Made by a program: the position numbers and the translations under genes
Part shown: positions 37,751-46,990 of the stretch, piece after piece
Numbering within the stretch: position 1 is the first letter of the stretch
Layout: each line of letters opens with the position of its first letter
Assembly: GCA_013360585.1 (NCBI GenBank)
Contig: JABWBH010000015.1
Span: 1 to 64,000, forward strand
DNA from: Phycisphaerae bacterium
GTDB lineage: Bacteria; Planctomycetota; Phycisphaerae; UBA1845
Direction: 5' to 3'
DNA length: 64,000 bases
Notes under the pieces: generated by a model
What the model was told of the DNA's origin: nothing
Database searches by the model: none
The model's input: only the letters and a program-made list of their open reading frames with translations

Positions 37751-38743
37751 TCAGACTCGTCCCGGCAGGGCCGATCGGACGTCGCGCACAAACCCGTCGC
37801 ACGCGCTTTGAATCGCGCCGCGCCAGTCTGAAGGCGCCTCGGCCTCGCCCCGCGCCGCGGTCCAGGGAAACATGACCCCGCGCGACGAGGTCACGATCGC
37901 CCCCCGGCCGTCCCGGTTGAAACACGCCGCGGCATCCGCTCCGGTCTGACCCTGTGCCCCCCAGCCCGGAACGAGGAAAAAGCAGTTCGGCATCAGCTCG
38001 CGCAGTCGCAGGGTCGAGTCCCGGTCCGTGGGAGACACGACCGCCCCGACCGCGCTGTACCCCCCCTTCCCCAGCAATCCCGGACCGCAGGCCCACCCGT
38101 GAATCAGACCCGCGACGGCTTCGCGCACGGTGCGCCCGTCCGCCAGCTTCAGCCCCTGCACCTGCGTCGCGGATTTGTTGCTCGTTTGCGCCAAAATGAA
38201 AACGCCCTTCCCCTCGCCTCGGGCGGCGTCCAGAAAGGGCGCAACACCGTCCACTCCGAAATAAGGATTGACCGTGACGGCGTCCGGACGGGGGTGCTCT
38301 GCGGCCTCGGGATCCTCGCGCAGATGCGCCGCCGCATAATGTTCCGAGGTATGACCGATGTCGCCGCGCTTCACGTCGCCGATGACGACCAGGTCTCGCT
38401 CCAGCGCCGCCCGGACGACTTCGGAATACGCCAGCACTCCCGCCGGACCGTGCGCCTCAAAGAAGGCGATGTTGATCTTCACGGCGGGAACCCGCGGCGC
38501 GACGATTTCGAGCACCTCATCGCAGTACGTGACGATCGCGGCGGCCTTGCGCGCCTGCGGCTCGTCTCCGCAGGATTCGCAGCCCTCCTCCTCATCGGAG
38601 CCCGGTTCGTGTTCGCACTGGTCCTGCTCGAAGAAATCCCGGACTTCAGCCGGAACCCACCCCCAGACCGGATCCAGCCCGACGCATACGGGCGCGCCCT
38701 TGTCCTCGATCGCCGCCAGCAGCCGATCCGCGAAGTTCTTCAT
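37751..38743 (-). CDS. pyrF: Orotidine 5'-phosphate decarboxylase (type 2)
   Basis: PVCVGLDP...VKINIAFFEAHGPAG...DLVVIGDVKRGDIGHTSEHYA...DAVTVNPYFG...FILAQTSNKSA...VPGWGAQGQ. Confidence 0.95.
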   Translation of the reverse strand: MKNFADRLLAAIEDKGAPVCVGLDPVWGWVPAEVRDFFEQDQCEHEPGSDEEEGCESCGDEPQARKAAAIVTYCDEVLEIVAPRVPAVKINIAFFEAHGPAGVLAYSEVVRAALERDLVVIGDVKRGDIGHTSEHYAAAHLREDPEAAEHPRPDAVTVNPYFGVDGVAPFLDAARGEGKGVFILAQTSNKSATQVQGLKLADGRTVREAVAGLIHGWACGPGLLGKGGYSAVGAVVSPTDRDSTLRLRELMPNCFFLVPGWGAQGQTGADAAACFNRDGRGAIVTSSRGVMFPWTAARGEAEAPSDWRGAIQSACDGFVRDVRSALPGRV

Positions 38744-38754
38744 CGAGACGAACG

Positions 38755-40395
38755 CTACCGCGCCGCGTTCGCCTCCGCCAGCGCCCGGCGCTCCAGTTTG
38801 ACCCGGTACATCGCCTCATCCGCGGCCCGGAGCATGTCGTCCGCCGTGGCGTAGTCCGCGCTGCACACCACCCCCACGCTGCACCCGACCTGAAGCAGCC
38901 GGCCCATCACGGCGATCGGCTCGGTCATCGCGGACCGGGCACGCTCCGCAACCACCTGCGTGTCTTCGATGCTCGCAATCTCCTCGAGGAGGATGATGAA
39001 CTCGTCCCCTCCCAGGCGGGCCACCGCCCGGTTGTCGTCGCGCCCCACCAGGTCGGACGCCCGCAGGATCAGTCGCAGGCGCTGGGCGACGGCCTGCAAC
39101 AGGCGGTCGCCGGTTTCGTGGCCGTGTGTGTCGTTGACGCTCTTGAAACCATCGAGGTCGATGAAGAGCAGCCCGAAGATGTAATCCCGCCGTCGCCGCG
39201 TCCGCTCCATGCAACGCTCGAGACGGTCGATGATGTACGCTCGGTTCGGCAATCCCGTCAGCGGATCGTGCAGCGCGGTGTAGCGAAGCCGGCGATGCAC
39301 AGCGTCCAGCCGGTGCATCATCCGGTCGAACTCCCGCGCCAGGATCCCCAGTTCGTCGCCGCGACGCATGTTGATCCGCCGGGACAGATCGTGCGACTCC
39401 GCAATGAGCGTCACGTTGTTCGTCAGGCGGGCCACCGGCGACACCACCAGGCGGTGCAGCGCCAGCCACAAACACGCCAGCAGCGCCATCGCGGCGACGA
39501 TCATGTACACCGAGGCGAAGCGCAGCGCCGCCTGACCCCGGGCGAGCAGCGCCCGCGGCACATCGATGAGCAGGGCGAACGTCGGGGCCCCCGCCGCGTC
39601 GGGATAGGTGCAGGCGACGCGCAGCATCGCCGGTTCATGTTCATCGAACGCGATATTCAAAGACGCCAGCCCCGCGGCGAGGCGCGCCAGCCCCCGATCC
39701 GGCGTCATCTCCTCAATCGGAAGCAGGTCGAGGCGCACGCGCGTCCGCTCCGCGATCCGGCTGATCTCGGGGTCCGTCAGGAACCGCCCCATCACCAGCG
39801 CTCCGCCTGCGCTCGCACCCCGTCCCACCGGGTTCACCGGGCGCAGCGCCACCATCACCGGCGCCGCGCTCGTCGGAACCACGCCGAGCGCGCCGTGCAG
39901 CGAGGTTCTCATGACGGTTCTGAGTTCTCCGCCCGCGCCAAAGAACGGACACTGCGGACCGGACCACGCGGCCCCTTCGGGATCCACCACGCGGCTCCAC
40001 AACGTCTGACCCCGCCAGTCCAGAAAGGCGATCAGATCGAGATTCGAGTTCTGAAGGGCGAACGTAGAGAGATGCTCCGCCACGAAGCGACCGTTCAGAT
40101 CGCGGAAGAACTGCTGCGTCGATTCCCACGACGCCCACTCCCGGCATTGCAGGTCGAGATGCTCCAGCTCCCGATCGATGGCCTGACGACAACGGGCGAT
40201 GTCCCGCGCCGCCTCGTCACGTTCAAGATCCTCGAATTGCGGAATCAACACGCTGTGCTCGACGTACTTCAGCGCGCCCAGCGCAAGTACAAACAGCGCT
40301 ATCAGAACCAGCGAAATCCGCGACTTGATCGACACCTGCCGACATCCCGATCCGGTCCGGAAGGAAGATCCCTGTTTCCCCCTGCGACCCCACAT
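38755..40395 (-). CDS. Membrane diguanylate cyclase (CHASE4-like sensor, HAMP, GGDEF)
   Basis: Two TM segments; HAMP-like region; YTALHDPLTGLPNRAYIIDRLE...FIDLDGFKSVNDTHGHETGD...VARLGGDEFIILL. Confidence 0.9.
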   Translation of the reverse strand: MWGRRGKQGSSFRTGSGCRQVSIKSRISLVLIALFVLALGALKYVEHSVLIPQFEDLERDEAARDIARCRQAIDRELEHLDLQCREWASWESTQQFFRDLNGRFVAEHLSTFALQNSNLDLIAFLDWRGQTLWSRVVDPEGAAWSGPQCPFFGAGGELRTVMRTSLHGALGVVPTSAAPVMVALRPVNPVGRGASAGGALVMGRFLTDPEISRIAERTRVRLDLLPIEEMTPDRGLARLAAGLASLNIAFDEHEPAMLRVACTYPDAAGAPTFALLIDVPRALLARGQAALRFASVYMIVAAMALLACLWLALHRLVVSPVARLTNNVTLIAESHDLSRRINMRRGDELGILAREFDRMMHRLDAVHRRLRYTALHDPLTGLPNRAYIIDRLERCMERTRRRRDYIFGLLFIDLDGFKSVNDTHGHETGDRLLQAVAQRLRLILRASDLVGRDDNRAVARLGGDEFIILLEEIASIEDTQVVAERARSAMTEPIAVMGRLLQVGCSVGVVCSADYATADDMLRAADEAMYRVKLERRALAEANAAR

Positions 40396-40609
40396 CTCAA
40401 TGACAGTCCCGTGGGTGCTATCGGCTGGGGTGGTTCACTGAATTCGTCCCGGCTGATCCGAGAATCCACGCGTCGGTCCGCAGTGCCGGATTGACGGATA
40501 AATCCCTTACTCTTGGAGCATCGACCCGTGACGGTTACATTCTTGTCGAGCTTATCGGGCGCGGACGGATTGATCTCGACGCGCCGGGCTTCGCGGGAGA
40601 ACCAGGAAC

Positions 40610-42043
40610 ATGAAATCGGACACGAAACAGGCGGAACAGGTGGGAGCGGCAACGGCGACCGATCGGCGGACGTTCATCAAAGGGCTTTCCCTGGCGGGCG
40701 CCGGCGTGATCGGCGCGGGGCTGACCGGTTGCTCGGTGCGGGATCCGAAGATGACCACCGATGCCCAGCGGTTTGACGCGCCGCCCTACGCGCCTGGGGA
40801 TCAGAAGGTCCGGCTCGCCTTCATCGGAACCGGCGGGATGGGCGGCGCGCACGTCGAGCAGACGCGCGAGCTGGGCGTCACCTGCCCGTGTTTCTGCGAT
40901 GTAGACACGAATGAGTGGTCCAAGGCCCTGGAGCTTTACCCGCAGGCGAAGGGCTATCAGGACTACCGGGAGATGTTCGACAAGGAGCACAAGAACTTCG
41001 ACGCGGTGATGATCGGCGCGCCCGATCATCATCACTTCCCGGCGACGATCATCGCGATGCAGCTCGGCAAGCACGTGTACACGCAGAAACCGCTGACGCA
41101 CACGCCGTGGGAGGCCCGCGAGCTGGCGAAAGCGGCGAAGCGCTACCGCGTCGCCACGCAGATGGGTAATCAGGGACATGCCGGCGAAGGGTGGCGGCTC
41201 GTATATGAGTGGATTCGCGGCGGCGCACTGGGTCACGTCGTCGAGGTTCATACCTGGACGAACCGTCCGGGCGGCTGGTGGCCTCAGGGCGTGCCCCGCC
41301 CGGAAGGCGAAGACGCCGTCCCGGGCAATCTCAACTGGGACGTCTGGCTCGGTCCGGCGCCGGCGCGTCCTTTCAAGGCGGACACGTATCACCGCTTCAA
41401 GTGGCGCGGGTGGTGGGATTTCGGGTGCGGCGCGCTGGGCGACATGGCCTGTCACACGATGGACGGTCTGTTCTGGGCGCTGAACCCCGGACATCCTCGC
41501 GCGGTCGAGCCGATCGCCATGTCGCCCTTCAACGGCGAGACCTTCCCCACGTCCACGATGGTGAAGTGGGAGTTCCCGGGGCGGCCGGGGCAGCGGCCCT
41601 TCGACGCCTACTGGTACGACGGCGGGTTGCGCCCCACCCTTCCGGCGGACCTTGAGTTGGGCCGATCCCTTCCCGAAACCGGCAACCTCTTCATCGGGAC
41701 GAAGGCCTCGCTGCTGGTTTCCGGCGATTACGGCGAAAGCCCGCGCGTCTACCCCGAGACGAAGATGAAGAAGATCGGCCGACCGAAGCGCATGATCGAG
41801 CGATCGCCGGGACACATGCAGGAGTGGTTGATGGCGTGCCGCGGCGAACGTCCGATCGACTACCCCAAATCCAACTTCGCCTACGCCGGACCGATGACCG
41901 AGGCGATCCTTCTGGGCAACATTGCGATCCGGATGGGTCGCCGGCTGGAGTGGGACGGAGCGAGCATGAAGTTCACCAACGTCCCCGAGGCCAACGCCTT
42001 CGTGACGAAGGAGTACCGTCAGGGCTGGAAAGTCTGGACATAA
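40610..42043 (+). CDS. Gfo/Idh/MocA family oxidoreductase with Tat-like signal
   Basis: TDRRTFIKGLSLAGAGVIGAGLTGC; VRLAFIGTGGMGGAHVEQ; AVMIGAPDHHHFPATIIAMQLGKHVYTQKPLTHT. Confidence 0.93.
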   Translation: MKSDTKQAEQVGAATATDRRTFIKGLSLAGAGVIGAGLTGCSVRDPKMTTDAQRFDAPPYAPGDQKVRLAFIGTGGMGGAHVEQTRELGVTCPCFCDVDTNEWSKALELYPQAKGYQDYREMFDKEHKNFDAVMIGAPDHHHFPATIIAMQLGKHVYTQKPLTHTPWEARELAKAAKRYRVATQMGNQGHAGEGWRLVYEWIRGGALGHVVEVHTWTNRPGGWWPQGVPRPEGEDAVPGNLNWDVWLGPAPARPFKADTYHRFKWRGWWDFGCGALGDMACHTMDGLFWALNPGHPRAVEPIAMSPFNGETFPTSTMVKWEFPGRPGQRPFDAYWYDGGLRPTLPADLELGRSLPETGNLFIGTKASLLVSGDYGESPRVYPETKMKKIGRPKRMIERSPGHMQEWLMACRGERPIDYPKSNFAYAGPMTEAILLGNIAIRMGRRLEWDGASMKFTNVPEANAFVTKEYRQGWKVWT

Positions 42044-42191
42044 ACGGCGGCGCGCCGTGCGATAACGCGCCTTCGCGAACGACGCATCCCGCTTCCTCAC
42101 ATTCATTCGCGGAACGTTAGGGCGGCGCGGATTCGCGGCGGCTCGCCTTCGCGCGGTTTGCGACCGGGCAAGCCCGTCGGATAATCCGCCT

Positions 42192-43895
42192 GTGAATGAG
42201 GATCTCGCGGATACAGGGAGTTCGACGTCGTTGTTGTACCTTGCCGCACCAGGGGCGATCGACCCTCGGGCCGTCATCGCAACGGTCGCGCGGCGGCGCC
42301 TCCCCGCGGTTCTCGAAGACGTTCACTCTGACGTTGACGGTTTTTCCGGATACGAGCCGCCTCATCCGGCCTGCGCCGGTCGCTGGCCCACCGTGGTTGC
42401 GTGGGATCCGGTCGCCGAGTGCCTCGTTGATCCGGATTCGGGCGAAGACGGTTGGAGGGAGCTTCGCCGGGCGCTGCGGCGGACGCCGCGCGTCCTTCAC
42501 GCCCGGCGATCCGGAGGCCGAACCTCGACGCTCGACCGTGCGTCAGGGACGGATGTCCGTGGGTTCTCCGGCGGCTGGATCGGATTCGTCACCTACGACT
42601 TCGCCACCCGATCCGAGGGTCTGCGGTCGCGGCACGCACCGCTGAAAGTGATGCCCGCCCTGTGTTTTCACTTGTACGACACGTTCGCGTGGTTCGACCG
42701 CCGGACCTTCGGCTGGACGGCCGTCGCCGTGGACTGGCCGCCGGACAGCTTCCCGGGTCGTCCCAGCGCCGCGGAAAGGCTCGACTCGGTGCTGGCGTTG
42801 CTTCGGGACTCCACCGCGCGGCAGGGAGTCGGCGGGCAGGAAGAGTTCACGCGCGGTTGCAAGACGCTCCCGGAAGGCTCGGAACCCCCGCTTCCTCACG
42901 GATGCGGTTCGGTTCCGCATGATCGCCTTAAGCCCTCGGATGAAGGCGCCGCAATTCGTGTCCCCCCCCCCTCGCAGGCGCCCGGTTTGACGGCGACGAT
43001 CCGGTCCTCGCTCGACGGGGCGGCCTACGACGCCCGTGTCCGGCGCATTCTCGACTACATCGCCGCCGGCGACGTCTACCAGGTGAACCTGACGCGGCGC
43101 TTCGAGAGCGTCACCGACCTGTCGCCCGATCTTCTCTACCTGCGCCTTCGCGCACGCAACCCGGCCCCTTACTCGGCGTTTCTTCCTCGGGACGGATACG
43201 CCGTCCTCAGCGCATCCCCCGAGCTCTTTCTCGACGTCCACGATCGCCGCGTCGTCACCCGCCCGATCAAGGGCACGCGCCCGCGAGGCCGCAACCCGGC
43301 GGAGGACGCCGCGCTCCGCGCCGATCTGAACGCCGGCGAGAAGGACCGGGCGGAACTCTCGATGATCGTCGATCTCCTGCGAAACGATCTGGGCCGCGTC
43401 TGCGAGTTCGGTTCGATCCGCGTCACGTCCGCCGGCCAACTCGAAACCCACCCGACCGTGCATCACCGCGTGGCGACGATCGAAGGCCGGCTGCGCGAAG
43501 ACGTCGATGTGGTCGATCTCCTGGCCGCGACGATGCCCGGCGGTTCGGTCACGGGCGTCCCGAAAATCCGCGCGATGCAGATCATCGACGAACTGGAGCC
43601 TTGTCCTCGCGGCGTATACTGCGGCGCCATCGGATTCATCGGACTCGACGGACGCGCCTCGTTCAACCTGGCGATCCGCACGATGATCCACCTCGGCGAC
43701 CGCGTCCACGTCCACGCCGGCGGCGGCATCGTCGCCGAAAGCGACCCTCGGGCGGAGTACGAGGAAACTCTGGCCAAGGCGGCGGGGCTGCTTTCGGCCC
43801 TGGGTGGACAATCCGGTGTGGCCCATGATAGGGAGCACGAGTCCGACGGAGATGGCTCAAAGCCAAGCACTCTCTCCACCCGGCAATACGGATGA
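42192..43895 (+). CDS. pabB: Aminodeoxychorismate synthase component I
   Basis: YQVNLTRRFE...VLSASPELFLDV...TRPIKGTRPRG...AELSMIVDLLRNDLGRVCEFGSI...MPGGSVTGVPKIRAMQIIDELEP...GGGIVAESDPRAEYEET. Confidence 0.92.
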   Translation: MNEDLADTGSSTSLLYLAAPGAIDPRAVIATVARRRLPAVLEDVHSDVDGFSGYEPPHPACAGRWPTVVAWDPVAECLVDPDSGEDGWRELRRALRRTPRVLHARRSGGRTSTLDRASGTDVRGFSGGWIGFVTYDFATRSEGLRSRHAPLKVMPALCFHLYDTFAWFDRRTFGWTAVAVDWPPDSFPGRPSAAERLDSVLALLRDSTARQGVGGQEEFTRGCKTLPEGSEPPLPHGCGSVPHDRLKPSDEGAAIRVPPPSQAPGLTATIRSSLDGAAYDARVRRILDYIAAGDVYQVNLTRRFESVTDLSPDLLYLRLRARNPAPYSAFLPRDGYAVLSASPELFLDVHDRRVVTRPIKGTRPRGRNPAEDAALRADLNAGEKDRAELSMIVDLLRNDLGRVCEFGSIRVTSAGQLETHPTVHHRVATIEGRLREDVDVVDLLAATMPGGSVTGVPKIRAMQIIDELEPCPRGVYCGAIGFIGLDGRASFNLAIRTMIHLGDRVHVHAGGGIVAESDPRAEYEETLAKAAGLLSALGGQSGVAHDREHESDGDGSKPSTLSTRQYG

Positions 43896-43913
43896 GATGC
43901 CGTATTGCATCCG
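43883..43913. promoter_or_regulatory. Overlapping inverted repeats at the end of pabB
   Basis: gcaatacgg (43883-43891) / ccgtattgc (43900-43908), and overlapping cggatg (43889-43894) / catccg (43908-43913). Confidence 0.4.
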
Positions 43914-43998
43914 AGCTTTGCCGGCGAGAATGCGGGGGATTCAGATGATCAGGAAGACTGCGAAACCCCGGGGCATTCGTTGAGGAGTTATTCAGCGT

Positions 43999-44952
43999 AT
44001 GAGCCGCTACGTGCATCTTAACGGCAATTTGCTCCCCGCCGATGCGGCGCGGGTGAGCGTCTTTGACGGCGGGTTTCTGCACGGCGCGGGGCTTTTCGAG
44101 ACGATGCGGGCGCAGGGCGGGCGTGTCTTCCGGCTGGAGGCACATCTCGACCGGCTCGCCCGATCCGCGGAAACCCTGAGCCTGCCGATCCCGCGCTCTG
44201 CGCTGCCCGAAGCGGAGGTCTTCGAGGAATTGCTCGCACGAAACGACCTGCGAGAAGCTCGCGTGCGGCTTACGGCAACCCCCGGCGCGGTCCTCCCTGC
44301 TTGTGCGCAGCGTCCGGACGTCGACGACGGACAGGACGTCGATCCCTCGTCCTGCGCCGGCGCCGCCTCGCGAGGCATCTCCGCCGATCCGGCCGATGCG
44401 ATCCCCGCACCCACGATCTGCATTGTCGCGGACGAATTGCGTCCACATCCGCCCGACGCCTACCGCCACGGCGTCGCCGTCATGATCAGCCGCCGTCCGC
44501 AGATCGCATCCGACCCGCTGACCGCCCACAAGACGCTTTGCTACCTGCCGCGCCTCGCCGCGCTTCAGCAGGCCCGCCTTGCGCGTTGTGCGGAGTCCCT
44601 CTTCTTCGACGAGTCCAACCACCTCGCCGAAGGCACGATCAGCAACGTCTTCATTGTGCGAAACGGACGGTTACGAACGCCCTCGTTGTCAACGCCCGTG
44701 CTGCCCGGCGTCGCGCGCCGCGTCGTACTGGAGCTAGCCGCGACCCTGGGCATCCGCGCGGACGACGCTGAACCGATCACGATCAACGATCTGTTGGACG
44801 CGGACGAAGTGTTCCTGACCAGCGTCATCGCGTTGGTGCTCCCGGTGGTGCGCGTCGAGCGCAAAACGATTGCGCAAGGCGCGCCCGGTCCCGTCACCAC
44901 GAACCTTCTGAAAGGTTTCCGTGACTTGATCGCCTCTGAATGCAAAGCGTAG
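43999..44952 (+). CDS. pabC: Class IV aminotransferase, probable aminodeoxychorismate lyase
   Basis: VSVFDGGFLHGAGLFETMRAQGGRVFRLEAHLDRL...ESLFFDESNHLAEGTISNVFIV; directly downstream of pabB. Confidence 0.85.
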   Translation: MSRYVHLNGNLLPADAARVSVFDGGFLHGAGLFETMRAQGGRVFRLEAHLDRLARSAETLSLPIPRSALPEAEVFEELLARNDLREARVRLTATPGAVLPACAQRPDVDDGQDVDPSSCAGAASRGISADPADAIPAPTICIVADELRPHPPDAYRHGVAVMISRRPQIASDPLTAHKTLCYLPRLAALQQARLARCAESLFFDESNHLAEGTISNVFIVRNGRLRTPSLSTPVLPGVARRVVLELAATLGIRADDAEPITINDLLDADEVFLTSVIALVLPVVRVERKTIAQGAPGPVTTNLLKGFRDLIASECKA

Positions 44953-44975
44953 ACAGCCGCTCGCCGCCCCCGTGA

Positions 44976-46250
44976 TCACTCGTGCCTCAGCGCGTCGATC
45001 GGGTGCAGGATCGCGGCCTTGAACGCCGGCACGATCCCGAAGAACACCCCCACCCCCGCCGAAAAACCCAGCGCCAAGGCGATCGACCACAGCGGTACTT
45101 CCACGGGAACCATGCTGGGGTGCAGCGACGCCAGCGCCCCCACGCCGTAACCGAGCCCGATCCCGATCGCACCCCCCAGCGTGCTGAGCACCACGGCCTC
45201 GGTGAGAAACTGAAGCAGAATGTCGCGCCGCCGCGCGCCCACGCTTTTGCGCAGACCGATCTCCCGCGTCCGCTCGGTGACCGAGACCAGCATGACGTTC
45301 ATGATGCCGATCCCCCCCACCAGCAGCGAGATGCTCACAATGCCCGCCAGCACGCTCGTTGCGTACAAGCGGATCGTTCCGAACTCCTGAAGGATCTGGT
45401 CCTGCTTGAAAATGCCGAAGTCGTTCAGCTCGTCCGGACGCAGACCGTGCCGCTGGCGCAGGATGCGAACGATCTGGGCCTCGGCCTCGGCGATCTTCCC
45501 CTCCTCGATCGCCTCGGCGTAGAAGACGATGTAGTCGCGGAACATCGGGTACATCTTCACGGCGGTGGTCCAGGGGATCAGGATCTGGTCGTCCTGGTTC
45601 TCGCCCATGAAGCTGCCCTTTTTCTCGAGCGTGCCGATGACCTTGAAGCGCTGACCGTCCAGGTGAACGTAGTCGCCCACGATCGACGAGTCCGCCTCGA
45701 GCTTGCGCAGCGTCTCCTGCCCGATGACGCAGACCTGCGTCGCCGCCTCCACGTCGAGCGCGCCGAAAAAACGCCCTCCCTCGCAGTAGAAGTTGCGGAT
45801 CGGCTGAAAGGCCTCGCTGGATCCGACGACCTCTACGTTGTCGAGGCGCTGCCGCCCGAACTCGACCGCCGCCCGCGTCCAGACGATCGGCGTGGTTCGC
45901 CGCACCGCCGGCGCGAACTCGTTCACCGCCAGTACGTCCTCGGGGCGCATGTACGCCTGTCGGATGCGCTCGCCGCGCGGACCGCGCACCGATTCGGGCC
46001 AGACCACCATCAGGTTCGTCCCCAGTCCGCGCAGAAAGTTCGTCACGTACTCCCCGAACCCCTGCACGAACGACACCACGACGATGATGGACGTCACCGC
46101 GATGATGATGCCCAGCACCGTCAGCAGCGACCGCACCTTGTTCGCCCAGATCTGCACAAATGCAGTGAGAACATTGTGCGCCAGCGCCGAACACTGGTTC
46201 GGAACGAACATCATCACGTTGTAGGCGAAGCGGAACATGCGCGCCCTCAC
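44976..46250 (-). CDS. MacB-type ABC transporter permease
   Basis: KVRSLLTVLGIIIAVTSIIVVVSFVQG...GGIGIMNVMLVSVTERTREIGLRKSVGARRRDILLQFLTEAVVLSTLGG. Confidence 0.95.
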   Translation of the reverse strand: MRARMFRFAYNVMMFVPNQCSALAHNVLTAFVQIWANKVRSLLTVLGIIIAVTSIIVVVSFVQGFGEYVTNFLRGLGTNLMVVWPESVRGPRGERIRQAYMRPEDVLAVNEFAPAVRRTTPIVWTRAAVEFGRQRLDNVEVVGSSEAFQPIRNFYCEGGRFFGALDVEAATQVCVIGQETLRKLEADSSIVGDYVHLDGQRFKVIGTLEKKGSFMGENQDDQILIPWTTAVKMYPMFRDYIVFYAEAIEEGKIAEAEAQIVRILRQRHGLRPDELNDFGIFKQDQILQEFGTIRLYATSVLAGIVSISLLVGGIGIMNVMLVSVTERTREIGLRKSVGARRRDILLQFLTEAVVLSTLGGAIGIGLGYGVGALASLHPSMVPVEVPLWSIALALGFSAGVGVFFGIVPAFKAAILHPIDALRHE

Positions 46251-46990
46251 AAACCCTTCGACCGGTCCTCTTCCACGACGCCGTCCTTCAGCCGGATCGT
46301 CCTCCGGCAGTGCCGCGCGATATCGTCCTCGTGGGTGACGATGATGATCGTCTGCCCCTCGCGGTGAAGCTGGTCGAAGATCGACATGATTTCCTCGCCC
46401 GTCTTGCTGTCGAGGTTGCCGGTCGGCTCGTCCGCCAGGATGATGTCCGGCTCCTGCGCCAGCGCCCGGGCGATCGCCACGCGCTGCTTCTGTCCGCCGG
46501 AGAGCTGATTCGGGTGGTGCAGCGCCCGCTCCAGCAGACCGACCCGCGACAGCGCGTCGATCGCCCGCTGCCGCCGCTTCTTGGCGTGACTGTAAACCAG
46601 CGGCAACTCGACATTCTTCAGCGCCGTCGTGCGCGGCAGCAGCTCGAACGACTGAAACACAAACCCGATCTTCCGGCTGCGGATCCCCGCCAGCTTCGAC
46701 TGCGACACGCGCGACACATCCGAGCCCCCGAGGCGGTAGGTCCCCCGGCTGGGAACGTCCAGACAGCCCAGGATGTTCAACATCGTGCTCTTGCCGCTGC
46801 CCGACGCGCCCATGATGGCCGCGTACTCATTCTCGCGGATCGTCAGCGTCACGCCGCGCAGCGCCTGAATCAACTCCGTGCCGACGCGGTACGTCTTATG
46901 CACGTCGATCAGCTCGATTACCGGAAGCCGCCCGGATTCCGGCGATGCCGCCCCGGTCGCGCCGAGCGGAAGTGAAGCCACGACCGTCAC
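46247..46990 (-). CDS. ABC transporter ATP-binding protein (MacB/LolD type)
   Basis: [63 protein letters not shown]. Confidence 0.97.
   Translation of the reverse strand: MTVVASLPLGATGAASPESGRLPVIELIDVHKTYRVGTELIQALRGVTLTIRENEYAAIMGASGSGKSTMLNILGCLDVPSRGTYRLGGSDVSRVSQSKLAGIRSRKIGFVFQSFELLPRTTALKNVELPLVYSHAKKRRQRAIDALSRVGLLERALHHPNQLSGGQKQRVAIARALAQEPDIILADEPTGNLDSKTGEEIMSIFDQLHREGQTIIIVTHEDDIARHCRRTIRLKDGVVEEDRSKGL

Noticed and set aside
37189-37791. 200-aa minus-strand ORF downstream of pyrF
   Set aside because: Arg/Ser-rich low-complexity translation, no motifs, partly overlaps pyrF.
40535-42277. 580-aa minus-strand ORF opposite the Gfo/Idh/MocA oxidoreductase
   Set aside because: Antisense shadow of a strongly supported gene; no recognisable domain.
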